DNA of 64,000 bases from the NCBI GenBank assembly GCA_028688515.1, contig JAQTXZ010000001.1:744001-808000 (forward strand), in the 5' to 3' direction. The stretch is from Patescibacteria group bacterium. Lineage in GTDB: Bacteria > Patescibacteriota > Patescibacteriia > 2-12-FULL-60-25. The notes beneath the pieces were generated by a model, which saw only the letters and a list, made by a program, of their open reading frames with translations, searched no databases and was not told where the DNA came from. Both the position numbers and the translations under genes were made by a program. How positions within the stretch are numbered: position 1 is the stretch's first letter; every line of letters begins with the position of its first letter. Below are positions 53,168 to 61,725 of the stretch, in pieces.

Positions 53168-54355
53168 CTAACGGGGTGTACTGGGTGGACGAGGTGGACG
53201 AGCTTGTTCGCTCGTGGGGTCGTCGATCTTGCGGCGCTCGAGGGCCGTGGCCGGGAAATCGGAGCCGGTTGCCACCTCCTGTAGGAGGCAGTTCAGACCA
53301 TGCGTTGCTGGTGTGTGCGCGAAGTAGAAGAGCGAGGTCTGCGGATGGCCCTCGACATAGGCACGTCCTGACTCCAAAAGCACTTGCTGCATGTAGGGGT
53401 TCGCGACGTACGGGTTCTTCAGAACCACGAGTCTCTGCCCGTCGGGCAAGTTGCGCTTGCGGTGAAGCGTTTCCGTGACGAGCCGACGAACCAAGTCCGC
53501 ACGCATCTCGTCAGAGAACGTCACCGCCACCTGTGTACCGCCTGTGAACTTGAGATCCCGCATCTCGGCGTGCAACCCAACCCCGAAAGCGTCGTCGCGC
53601 ATCCCAACGCTCCCACTCAGCTCCATAGGGACCCGTGTGCACACCAACTCCGCTTCGATCTCCCCAGTTCCGCACTTGCCAGCCAGCGCGTCGGGAGCAA
53701 CCGGAATCCGACTCGGAATCACCACGCCGCTGACGAGTTTCTTGAAGTCCTCGACATTAAGCTTGATCGTTGCCTTATCGGGTGTCTTCTTCACCCGGAT
53801 CACTTTGAGCTCAACGTTCAGCAACCAGCCTGTTGCAATCGGGCAATGGTCCGACAAGACGGACATCAGACCATCAAGGAGAGCGATGATCTCGGGCTGC
53901 TTCGACGTGATCTCTACGGGAATCGGACCTTCACCCGCTCGGAGTTCACCGTCAGGCCCGGGGCGAAGCAACGGAAGCAGGTGATAGTTGCGCATCTCGG
54001 CGGCCAGAAGACGGTGGGCGACTAGCTCGTCAAGAACCCTGCCTGCAACATCCGGCTGACCGTTCAACATCCGGTTGAGCGCGTCACGCACGCCCACCTC
54101 GTCTTTCCTGACTACGGCGTACCCATGGAGGTACTCGAGCGTGAACAGGAGTTCTTCAAGACGTCCGAGCATCACCTCCTTGATAGGTGCTTTGCTGGGA
54201 GGGTCGTCAGGTCTTTGCTCGAACTCCTCGATGCGGAATGCAGAGGTCGCGATCCGGTTGACTTGCTTGGTTGTCACGAAGTCGGCGTCAACAAGGTGCC
54301 TCAACCGCCTGAGGTTATCGTCGTCCGCTACGTGGGTGATTGCTCTTGAGAACAT
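53168..54355 (-). CDS. Orphan protein of the Shedu/MBL segment
   Basis: 395 residues, soluble, no family recognised. Mixed alpha-beta; an N-terminal helical half (VADDDNLRRLRHLVDADFVT) suggests DNA binding or oligomerisation, the C-terminal half is beta-rich (TGGTQVAVTFSDEM). Its last ~15 residues are coded by the element-end repeat. It ends the leftward operon with the MBL-fold and membrane genes. Confidence 0.7.
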   Translation of the reverse strand: MFSRAITHVADDDNLRRLRHLVDADFVTTKQVNRIATSAFRIEEFEQRPDDPPSKAPIKEVMLGRLEELLFTLEYLHGYAVVRKDEVGVRDALNRMLNGQPDVAGRVLDELVAHRLLAAEMRNYHLLPLLRPGPDGELRAGEGPIPVEITSKQPEIIALLDGLMSVLSDHCPIATGWLLNVELKVIRVKKTPDKATIKLNVEDFKKLVSGVVIPSRIPVAPDALAGKCGTGEIEAELVCTRVPMELSGSVGMRDDAFGVGLHAEMRDLKFTGGTQVAVTFSDEMRADLVRRLVTETLHRKRNLPDGQRLVVLKNPYVANPYMQQVLLESGRAYVEGHPQTSLFYFAHTPATHGLNCLLQEVATGSDFPATALERRKIDDPTSEQARPPRPPSTPR

Positions 54356-54385
54356 CAGTCTTATGTTTCCGACTAAGCTATAGAG

Positions 54386-55366
54386 CTAGCGTGGCAACAG
54401 CGCGCATCTCCAAGCCTTCAGCGACTCATGGTATTTCGCAGCGTTGCCGTTGACGGTCTCGGCGAAGGTCTTGTTGGTGCAATATACCCACGCGCCGAAC
54501 TCATCGTCACTATCGAAGTCGACGATAATCGATCCGGCCTGATTGTTTGTGATTTTCGGGAGGTTTCTCCTGGACCACTCCCTATATGCCAGATGCTCGG
54601 ACTTCGCGTTACCGAAGAGTGTGAGCTTGGGCTGCAGCATATCAAGGAATGTGAAGTCGCAGTCGGAATGGCGACCGTGGTGCGGGGCTATCAGCAAGTC
54701 GATGTTCGTCACGCTGTCGGCGTGATTCTCGAGGATGTGTGCCCAGGTATCATCGTGACAGTCGCCCGGAAAAAGAATCTTCCTCCCGCCGGTCTTGTAC
54801 AGTATGACATGTGACGCGTCGTTCCACTCGTCGTTCTCGTTCGCTGCCTTCACTAGATCTGGAGTCGGTGACAGGACATGCAGACCATCGTCTTTCCAGA
54901 AGTCGCACCGAGGCTGTCCGGAGTAGTACACCAGACGCTTAGGATCGGCTGTTTTGGTTCGCAAAGACTTATAGAGATCCCAGTCTTCCCGTCGGTAGCG
55001 TGATGCCTCCCAGTTGTCGCCGCTCTTGTCGCACGTGTTGTCGGTGTCCCAGAAGTTGATCGGGCCGAATTCCGCGAACAGGTCTGCGATGCCATCCAGG
55101 TGATCCATATCAGGATGCGACAGAATGAATCGAAAGATTGCGTCGATGCTACGGTCGCGCATGTACGCTATGGGGTTGTCCGGGTCTTCTTTTTGATTGA
55201 AGTTTCCCTGTGCCGCCGCGAACTTGCGGGCGAGTGACTCCGTGAGACGTTCTGACTCAGACACTAACCGCGCGTTACACACGTCAATTACCGTAACGCG
55301 ACCGCTGTTGTGCTGGATGATTGAGCAGTCCCCCTCGCGGACGTTGAGATAGTGAACGATTGCCAT
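54386..55366 (-). CDS. Metallo-beta-lactamase-fold hydrolase (ComEC-like)
   Basis: 326 residues. Metal-binding pattern HPDMDHLDG at 84-92 (HxDxDH, with Asp in place of the second His), KILFPGDCHDD and LLIAPHHGRHSD. The layout matches the beta-lactamase domain of ComEC/Rec2-type proteins, without the membrane part; relatives occur as stand-alone proteins in defence islands. Two bases from the membrane gene and 30 from the 395-residue gene. Confidence 0.85.
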   Translation of the reverse strand: MAIVHYLNVREGDCSIIQHNSGRVTVIDVCNARLVSESERLTESLARKFAAAQGNFNQKEDPDNPIAYMRDRSIDAIFRFILSHPDMDHLDGIADLFAEFGPINFWDTDNTCDKSGDNWEASRYRREDWDLYKSLRTKTADPKRLVYYSGQPRCDFWKDDGLHVLSPTPDLVKAANENDEWNDASHVILYKTGGRKILFPGDCHDDTWAHILENHADSVTNIDLLIAPHHGRHSDCDFTFLDMLQPKLTLFGNAKSEHLAYREWSRRNLPKITNNQAGSIIVDFDSDDEFGAWVYCTNKTFAETVNGNAAKYHESLKAWRCALLPR

Positions 55367-55368
55367 AC

Positions 55369-56049
55369 TTACGCTACTCTCTGCTTAGTTCCGTCGGTTT
55401 CCGACGAGCTGGGCATTGCGGATGTCAACGCGAGCACCGTGTTTACGAATCGCACGCCGCGCTCCGCGGCGGCGCGAGAGAAAGTGAATGTGAGCGCGGA
55501 AAAGGCCGCTGTCGACCAAAGCGATCCGTTGCGGGCGGCAGGGTTCACAATTGCGCAGATGACCGAAGCGACTGCCAGCAGAAGGGCGAACCACGTCAGG
55601 TCACGGAAGAGGAGGTAGTCGAGCTGCGCACCATCGACGCGCGGGTCGTGCTCGACATCCTTGTATAGACGGTACCACGCAGCGTTTTGATCTGCCGGGC
55701 CGAGTGGGAATGAACCGCCCATGCGCTCCTTGAGTCGTGTCCTATCGATCCGCGTGTCTCTTGCAAGACCCGCTCGTTGAAATGCGCGCGACCCCGGCAG
55801 GGGATGCTTCCAACGCCAGAAGACCAGGCGAGCCTTGAGGTCATGCCCGGGAACGGAATCAAGCGCGGCGGCGATGATGGCGACCAGCAGCAAAGCGCTC
55901 GGCGCCAGTGCCTTGTTCCACGCCTCAGGGGTAAACGTTGTAAGCGTTGTGGGCATGCCGAGGTTGACCCAGGCAAGCACCATCGCGCCGGCAAGCATGA
56001 AGCCCCTAGTCCCGACTCTTGCTCGACTCTTGAGATATTTCTTGCTCAT
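55369..56049 (-). CDS. Four-helix membrane protein
   Basis: 226 residues. Helices at ~16-35, ~47-65, ~150-168 and ~172-190 flank a ~80-residue cytoplasmic loop. Layout recalls membrane effectors next to sensor proteins in defence loci; no family is recognised. Ends 2 bases before the MBL gene. Confidence 0.65.
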   Translation of the reverse strand: MSKKYLKSRARVGTRGFMLAGAMVLAWVNLGMPTTLTTFTPEAWNKALAPSALLLVAIIAAALDSVPGHDLKARLVFWRWKHPLPGSRAFQRAGLARDTRIDRTRLKERMGGSFPLGPADQNAAWYRLYKDVEHDPRVDGAQLDYLLFRDLTWFALLLAVASVICAIVNPAARNGSLWSTAAFSALTFTFSRAAAERGVRFVNTVLALTSAMPSSSETDGTKQRVA

Positions 56050-56235
56050 ACACAATTTCTGCAACTATGCCAGCATCTCTCTGCGCCGGCAAGGTTTGGC
56101 TCCGAGCGTTCTTCTCCTGCGAGACCGCGCGACACCGATGGCAGAGCGGCCGCCGCTTTTCGCGGCGACCTGTACGCGATGCAGACGTTCTGGCACATCT
56201 CGCAGGGTGGGCATCTTCGGCGCGAAGCCGTCAAC

Positions 56236-57657
56236 TTATCCGTATGGCGCGTCATCTCTCGTCTCGAGTAGGCGACCCGTGTCTTCGCCAGGCTCGTTGT
56301 CCGTCTGGGGTCCAGCGTCGTCGGGCGGAGTGGACTCTGCTACTGCGCCACCTCCGGGGGACGTTCCGAGCAAGCGTTCCAGATTCTTGACGTTCGCTTC
56401 TGCGCGGTGAGCGATAAGGTCGTAGGGGACGACCTCGATTCGGTGCAAAGATAGGTTGAGCAGCTCCAGCGCGCGTTTCGCATGCACGGATAGGGTACTC
56501 GCCCTACCGACGACGATGATAAGACGGGAGTTGCGTGCGTGCTTCAATCCGTACAGTCCCAGGCTCGTATCGGATGCGCCATCGAGCGAATCACGGTATA
56601 GCAACGCTTGGGGAATTGCATGTGATAGCGCCGAACCCAGGCGAAAGCGCGATGGCGACGGCGGCACTCCGTCATCGCCCATCGGTGGGGCCTCTATGAT
56701 CACTTCATTGGGTCCCTTTAGCTCGAGAATGTCCTGATGCCCGTCGTACCTCTCTAGAATGAAGTCCAGCGCGCCTCTAGGGACTGACGCCTTCGGTCGT
56801 ACGCGCAGGTAGTCGAGGCCCAGTAGCCAAGGGTTCTCTTCCAAGAAGTGCTGTAGGTCCGTTTCAGTGCTCGCAGGATAGTTCAGCAGCGCAGTATACG
56901 CCGCAGCGGTCGCGCGCACGTCGGCGATACGGTCCGCGAGTTTGTCCCCGAGTGATCTTGCAGAGGCAATTCGTCCGGATGGGGTGTCCGCAATTGAATC
57001 GAGCAGTGCCCCAAGCTGTGAAGGGTCCTGGATCCTGCCGATCCGACGTACCAGCATGTCGATGGTCGCCGGGTCGAGAGCATCCAGTGCCTCCAATACA
57101 GTGGCGATCGACGCCGGTTCCCGGGCGTCGGGTGCGGCGGTGGAACCATCCGCGTGTTCTACGAGCACCCGCAACGAGTTGAGCCGTTCGTCATTCCCCG
57201 CAATCCAAGTTCTGATAGCGTCAATGTCTAGTCCGCTTTGAACGACCTCGCGTCTAAGCTCCTTGTCTTCCTCGAGAGCCTGTCGAATATCTGGCCGGGT
57301 AATGCACAATCCGCCAGTGAAGTACGTCGAGGCGGCGTCTGACCCGTGTTGCTGAAGGTATGCGCGAATTCGTACCGGGAGAACGTAGTGCGTGTCCGTC
57401 GTGAATCCGACCTCGCGCGCCTCGTCGCGAATGGTCAGCAAGAGCGCCGGCTTCCTACCGTCAGGACAATCCGACCTCACCCGGCTAGCCAACGATTTGC
57501 AATTACGAAAAGCTGTCCGTCCTGTAGGGAAGACATCCTTCCAGCTGAAATCGTGGTAGACCTCGATGTCCTGGAGAAGCTTGCGGCCTCTTCTGAAACG
57601 AAGTCCCGCCGGGAATTCGTCAAACACTCTTCCAGTTAAGCGCACTTTTCGCCCCAC
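56236..57657 (-). CDS. sduA: Shedu-type nuclease (DUF4263/SduA C-terminal domain)
   Basis: 473 residues. Residues ~262-440 form the Shedu nuclease: ETDLQHFLEENPWLLG (265-280), ALDFILERYDG (296-306) and LELKGPNE (311-318), a PD-(D/E)xK core with D298, E312 and K314. The N-terminal ~250 residues are an unshared sensor-like region. Shedu proteins are anti-phage nucleases. First gene of the segment-2 cargo. Confidence 0.85.
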   Translation of the reverse strand: MGRKVRLTGRVFDEFPAGLRFRRGRKLLQDIEVYHDFSWKDVFPTGRTAFRNCKSLASRVRSDCPDGRKPALLLTIRDEAREVGFTTDTHYVLPVRIRAYLQQHGSDAASTYFTGGLCITRPDIRQALEEDKELRREVVQSGLDIDAIRTWIAGNDERLNSLRVLVEHADGSTAAPDAREPASIATVLEALDALDPATIDMLVRRIGRIQDPSQLGALLDSIADTPSGRIASARSLGDKLADRIADVRATAAAYTALLNYPASTETDLQHFLEENPWLLGLDYLRVRPKASVPRGALDFILERYDGHQDILELKGPNEVIIEAPPMGDDGVPPSPSRFRLGSALSHAIPQALLYRDSLDGASDTSLGLYGLKHARNSRLIIVVGRASTLSVHAKRALELLNLSLHRIEVVPYDLIAHRAEANVKNLERLLGTSPGGGAVAESTPPDDAGPQTDNEPGEDTGRLLETRDDAPYG

Positions 57658-57885
57658 GGCAAGCGAGCTGGAGGCCCATGTGCCGCGAATCCGATCGCAC
57701 GGTCAAGCTTGGGCAGCTCCGCCACCGCCTCCCGCATCGACTTGTCGGCAACGTGCGCGTAGCGGCACGTCATGGCGATGGTCGACGATGCCGATCGAGA
57801 GGCCGCGCTGAATGCGCACGCGGGGTGCTGGTCCGTCGAGCTCGCCCGGAGTAGCGGAAGTCGACCCACCATTCGTCGTTGCGGT
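57636..57885 (-). pseudogene. Tyrosine integrase C-terminal remnant
   Basis: A minus-strand frame has STIAMTCRYAHVADKSMREA, the tyrosine-nucleophile region, then KLDRAIGFAA. The rest of the catalytic domain is gone; a second frame has DFRYSGRARR. It lies directly downstream of the excisionase, where an intact int would sit. Confidence 0.65.
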
Positions 57886-58118
57886 CAGACCTTCTCGCCG
57901 ATGCCATAGAGCTGGGGAATTCGTGGGACGGGGGCGACGCGGCAGCGAGCGAGGAACGAGTCGAGGTCAGCTTCGCGAACGCGCACCAGGCGACCGATGC
58001 GGAAGTGCGGGACGTCGCCGCGCGCAAGCAGGGCGTAGACGCCGGTTCGAGTGATGTTGAGACGACGGGCGACGTCCGTGGCGGTGAGCAGACCCGTGGA
58101 GCGAATAACAGTTTGCAT
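57885..58118 (-). CDS. Excisionase-like helix-turn-helix protein
   Basis: 77 residues: STGLLTATDVARRLNITRTG then VPHFRIGRLVRVREADLDSF, an intact HTH_17/Xis fold. A damaged copy is at 61040-61103. Transcribed away from att3. Confidence 0.82.
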   Translation of the reverse strand: MQTVIRSTGLLTATDVARRLNITRTGVYALLARGDVPHFRIGRLVRVREADLDSFLARCRVAPVPRIPQLYGIGEKV

Positions 58119-58490
58119 ATAGATTGTAGAGATAGGAATCAGGCTCCTCCTTCCTCCTCATCTCGCGCGGGTGGCGCGCGACTTGACGGCGAGCGCCTCG
58201 TGCGGTGAAATGTCGGCATCGGATGCATAGTGCCGCGTACATTAACACCAATAGCGCCCCTGAAAAGGGACGCTAACGGTCATCGCTGTTTCAAGATGCC
58301 GCCCTCGCAAGGGGGGTGCTCTCATCTCGAAACCACGGTGACCGTTTCGGTGGCTGTAATGTTGCGCACGAGGCGGGACGCGGAATGACTGGCCAGACGA
58401 TAGCCTTGGCTGAAGGCGGCTCTGCTGCGCACAATCAGTACATCCTTGATCGGGCTTGTACACCCTAGTCGGAGCGCCGCGTCTTGTTCG
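58119..58490. repeat. Element right end, copy 1
   Basis: Together with the start of the xis gene, this ~430-base block is repeated at 61040-61470. Shared strings include GTGCCGCGTACATTAACACC and TTGGCTGAAGG. It probably holds the xis promoter and integrase/Xis binding sites. Confidence 0.75.
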
Positions 58491-58510
58491 ATTCCCGCTA
58501 CCCGCTCCAA
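58491..58510 (+). other. Attachment site 3 (att3)
   Basis: ATTCCCGCTACCCGCTCCAA, 20 identical bases, continued by TGC as at att1. A second CCCGCTACC is 94 bases downstream (58588), as at att1. Terminator CCGAC/GTCGG-TTTTT at 58519-58539. Confidence 0.85.
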
Positions 58511-58690
58511 TGCAAGAACCGACCATCGTGTCGGTTTTTGTGTTGGCTGCGAGCAGGGCTCGATTCGGGCTCGGTGACCGCTTTCTTCCCGCTACCTTCC
58601 GCGGTGGCCGATGGGTGACCACTTCGGCTTCGAAGCTCGGCAAGCGTCCGTCACACGTTCACGTCGGTGCCACTTGCGTTACGTCCCGGG
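58511..58690 (-). pseudogene. Copy of the integrase-side element end, with int 3' remnant
   Basis: Homologous to 48753-48930: both carry GCTCGGTGACCGCTTT and then GTGACCACTTCG, the int stop region. Here only the last ~25 integrase codons remain and are frameshifted, joined to transposase sequence. Confidence 0.65.
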
Positions 58691-59065
58691 AGCCGGCGGG
58701 AGAGCACCTTCTTTCGTGGCATCGGGGCCTGCGAGTCTGTCGACGACCGTGCGCAGCCGCGGCTGGCTGCGCGGACCGTGGCCTTTCTGCTGCTTGGGCT
58801 CCTTGTCCGCCGGTGGCTCCCCGTCCTGTCCAGGACGCCGCTCCGAACTCTGGCCGAACAGCATCTTGTTTCGGACGGCCAGCTGCTGCTCGAGCTCTGC
58901 GAGTCGCAGCCGCAGCTGCGCCTGGTCATCGCCCTTGCCCTGCGCTTCCAACAGCTTGCGTTGGAGGTCGAGGACCATCGCGACCAGACGCTGGTTTTCC
59001 TTCTCGAGGATGAGCGCCGCCTTGCGCAGGATCTCGGGGTCTTTTTCCTCTTTGAGGCGAAGCAC
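58679..59065 (-). pseudogene. IS66-family transposase fragment
   Basis: 128 residues with a leucine-zipper region (LRLRLAELEQQLAVRNKMLF) then GQSSERRPGQD, the N-terminal signature of IS66 TnpC. The zinc finger and DDE domain are missing. It interrupts the integrase remnant. Confidence 0.7.
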
Positions 59066-59117
59066 GTCCCCTTGGACGCGGCGGGGCGGCGTTAATTCAA
59101 CGGCCGTCGAAAAAAAG

Positions 59118-59852
59118 TCAGGCTGCGGTGGCCCGGCCGCCGAACACGAACGGGGCCGGACTCAGGGCGAGCTTGCCCACGAACTCGCTGCCTTCGAGCA
59201 GAAGCGCCAGCTCGCTCATGGTCAGAGCCTCCGAAACTGTCTCGATGTCCTCGTCCCGGTAGGGTTCTTCGCCACTCGACCCTCGGATATCGACCGCCCT
59301 GACGCACCCAGTCCCTAAGCCCGCGAACGTTTCGTACAGCAGCTGGTACAGCCCGCTGTTTCGCGACACAATGAGGGGTACCTCGGCAGCGATCGCCTCC
59401 CAGCCTGCGAGCCCAAATCCCTCGTGCACCGATAGCATGAGGGCGACACTACGTTCCGAGAGATGTCTCAGTAGCCCCCGGTAATCGTCAAGAAAAGGTG
59501 CGCCAATGACGTTCACGAATCTCTCAGCGTGCCCCTCGGCCAGGCGAAGCAGATCGATGGCTTCCTGTTCAGAGTTCCCTGCAGAAAGCCCAATGACGTA
59601 CATAACAGGATCCTGCCCGAAGAGCCGACTGTTCTCCTTCAGGGCGTGACCGAATCCAGCCACGGCGAGGCGAGCCAATTTGACCCTGTCGTTGCTGGGG
59701 TCTAACCTTCCGAAGGTGATTGCAGAAAAATTGCTCGGCGAGACCGGACCACCCTGGATCTCGGCCAAACCCGGTACCACCTGAACCGCGGAAGGGCGAC
59801 CGCTTACGCGCCGCATTCCAAACGAACTCCCTAGTTGCACCCTGACCAGCAA
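59118..59852 (-). CDS. Glycosyltransferase family 4, C-terminal half
   Basis: About 244 residues. ITFGRLDPSNDRVKLARLAV, YVIGLSAGN and the donor-binding motif SVHEGFGLAGWEAIAAEVPL are GT-B. The acceptor-binding N-terminal half is missing in this frame; the preceding reading frame (59569-61038) codes unrelated protein, so this is a truncated or fused gene. Confidence 0.55.
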   Translation of the reverse strand: MLVRVQLGSSFGMRRVSGRPSAVQVVPGLAEIQGGPVSPSNFSAITFGRLDPSNDRVKLARLAVAGFGHALKENSRLFGQDPVMYVIGLSAGNSEQEAIDLLRLAEGHAERFVNVIGAPFLDDYRGLLRHLSERSVALMLSVHEGFGLAGWEAIAAEVPLIVSRNSGLYQLLYETFAGLGTGCVRAVDIRGSSGEEPYRDEDIETVSEALTMSELALLLEGSEFVGKLALSPAPFVFGGRATAA

Positions 59853-61038
59853 CGCACGAAGCCACCGCCAGTTGTTTCAGGCAGAGAGCCACTTCCTCGC
59901 GAGTATACCCGTGTGACACAAGGTGACCTGATACTTCTGGCATCTTGGCCCTTCGGGATGGCATGCCGGCCAGAAGGTAGAGCGTTCTCAGTACGATCGG
60001 ACAAGTTGTGTGGGTTCCTAGCGCAAAGATGTTTGGAATCGGGAAGCCCGCCCCGTACGCGTGCGCGGACGATAGGAGCGTTTCCGCCGCGAAGCGTCGC
60101 TCGCCACGTGGAAACACAAGGTGTTCGGTTACGGTTCGTGGTATCGTTGTGTCGCGATCTCGGGGGATTCCAATGTGGTGAGCGACCGGGCGCGGTTTCA
60201 ACTGGCGCCGGAGTTGCTGGCGTATCCATTGTGCTAATTCCGCCAACGTTTCGCCCGCTAGACGTGGTTCACCACCCAATTCTCGTGTCAACGCAATCGA
60301 CAGGTCCTTGTCCAGGGCGTCAATAATCTGATTGGCGAGATCCAGCTGGTCCGCTCTGGGTGCTGGCTCGGTGACGATTGCTCCAGAAGAGTTGCCCAAC
60401 GGCTGACCGTCGTCTCTGATATCCCGTCTGATTTCTTCCAGCATCTGCCCCGTGACGGAGCGCAAGAGAGACTGCCTGACCGAGAGACCGACGGGGTCTT
60501 CCTTCGGGTCAGCGTGCACGAGCGTGTTCTTGACTAGACCGACAAGCGCGTTGCAGATGCGAGTGGTCGCCGTGCTCTGAACGCCCGCTGCCGGAGCGCC
60601 TTCAGAGTCAATGCGACCGAGAGTCCGGATCTGACTCGAGAATCCTCCGCCTAGCGCGGCCCCAAGTTCCTCAAGCACGTGGCGCGCAGCGCCTTGTTGG
60701 AAAGCGATCCGGAAATCAGCCGGAAGGGGTCGAGTGGCAAACAAACCATCCCTAGCGTACGCGATGCACCATTGCGCCGCGAGCAAGTATGCGCGCCGGA
60801 TGTCTGTCCCGGCGAGCGCGCGCAACATGTGTCGGAACTCTCCCTCTGAGTCGATCGTATGAAGCCATAACGCCCGTAGCGGAGCCAAGGCGCTTTCACG
60901 CTCAGTGGGATCCCTGGGCAGTTCGTCGAGTCCGTCAAGGCCGAGGAGGGCTCCCGTCACCGTCGTGAAGACTGCGTCGACCGGGTCCATCGACTGGAAG
61001 TCGAACAGTGAAAATCGAGACCGCGTCTCGAAATGCAA
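59569..61038 (-). CDS. Unrecognised protein, truncated at both ends
   Basis: Up to 489 residues, but beyond about residue 395 the frame runs over the glycosyltransferase and is probably not native. LVSHGYTREEVALCLKQLAV looks like a winged helix at the true C-terminus, as in large NTPase regulators. The N-terminus is joined directly to a broken xis, so the start shown may not be original. Confidence 0.5.
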   Translation of the reverse strand: MHFETRSRFSLFDFQSMDPVDAVFTTVTGALLGLDGLDELPRDPTERESALAPLRALWLHTIDSEGEFRHMLRALAGTDIRRAYLLAAQWCIAYARDGLFATRPLPADFRIAFQQGAARHVLEELGAALGGGFSSQIRTLGRIDSEGAPAAGVQSTATTRICNALVGLVKNTLVHADPKEDPVGLSVRQSLLRSVTGQMLEEIRRDIRDDGQPLGNSSGAIVTEPAPRADQLDLANQIIDALDKDLSIALTRELGGEPRLAGETLAELAQWIRQQLRRQLKPRPVAHHIGIPRDRDTTIPRTVTEHLVFPRGERRFAAETLLSSAHAYGAGFPIPNIFALGTHTTCPIVLRTLYLLAGMPSRRAKMPEVSGHLVSHGYTREEVALCLKQLAVASCVAGQGATREFVWNAARKRSPFRGSGGTGFGRDPGWSGLAEQFFCNHLRKVRPQQRQGQIGSPRRGWIRSRPEGEQSALRAGSCYVRHWAFCREL

Positions 61039-61039
61039 C

Positions 61040-61103
61040 GCCGTGCTCGGCGGGCGACGTCGGCGGCGGTGAGCAGGCCCGTGGAATGAATAGAAGTTTG
61101 CAT
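61040..61103 (-). pseudogene. Excisionase remnant
   Basis: From ATG at 61103 the frame reads MQTSIHSTGLLTAADVARRA, matching the first 20 residues of the 57885-58118 protein, then leaves the family. Confidence 0.75.
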
Positions 61104-61470
61104 ATAGTTGTAGAGATAGGAATCAGGCTCCTCCTTCGTCCTTGGGCGTGCGCGCGGGTGGCGCACGACTTGACGGCGATCGCCTCGTGCGGTGAAATGT
61201 CGATATCGGATGCATAGTGCCGCGTACATTAACACCAATAGCGCAGGACGCTCGCGGCGAGCGGTGTTTCAAGATGCCGCCCTCGCGAAGGGAGGGTGCT
61301 CTCATCTCGAAACCGTGGTGACCGCTTCGGTGGCTGTAATGTTGCGCACGAGACAGGACGCGGACTGACTGGCCAGACGATGGCCTTGGCTGAAGGCCGC
61401 TCTGCTGCGTACAATCAGTACGTCTGCGTCGTGCTCGATCGGGCACGTCGACCTGCCCGGGCAAGGTCGA
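61104..61470. repeat. Element right end, copy 2
   Basis: Near-identical to 58119-58490 over most of its length, with a few indels. No gene. Confidence 0.75.
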
Positions 61471-61489
61471 CTCCCGCTACCCGCTCCAA
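61471..61489 (+). other. Attachment site 4 (att4)
   Basis: TCCCGCTACCCGCTCCAA (18 identical bases). A second CCCGCTACC is 121 bases downstream (61594), as at att2. Terminator CCTCCCC/GGGGAGG then TCCTTTT at 61498-61522. Confidence 0.82.
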
Positions 61490-61725
61490 GAAAGAGTCCT
61501 CCCCGTATGGGGAGGTCCTTTTGTATTCCGTCGTCGTGCGTTTCTGTCGACCGTTGAGCTGGAATCGCGCGGTCACCAGCGCCGGGAATCATCCCCGCTA
61601 CCAGTATGAAGAAGCATGAAGATCCCCTGGAACGACGGTCTGGGGACCAAGCTGGGTGGCCAACGGGGTGTACTGGGTGGACGAAACTGAACACTCTACA
61701 CGGTATTCCGGCGTATCCTGCGAAG
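61490..61725. repeat. Element left end, second type
   Basis: Shares ~200 bases with 52998-53200 (both include CTGGAACGACGGTCTGGGGA and GGGGTGTACTGGGTGGACGA). Confidence 0.7.

Noticed and set aside
58242-58643. Reading frame on the minus strand across att3
   Set aside because: It runs antisense to the att site and terminator and has the typical NRTRRGAPT residue pattern of such antisense frames; not a gene.
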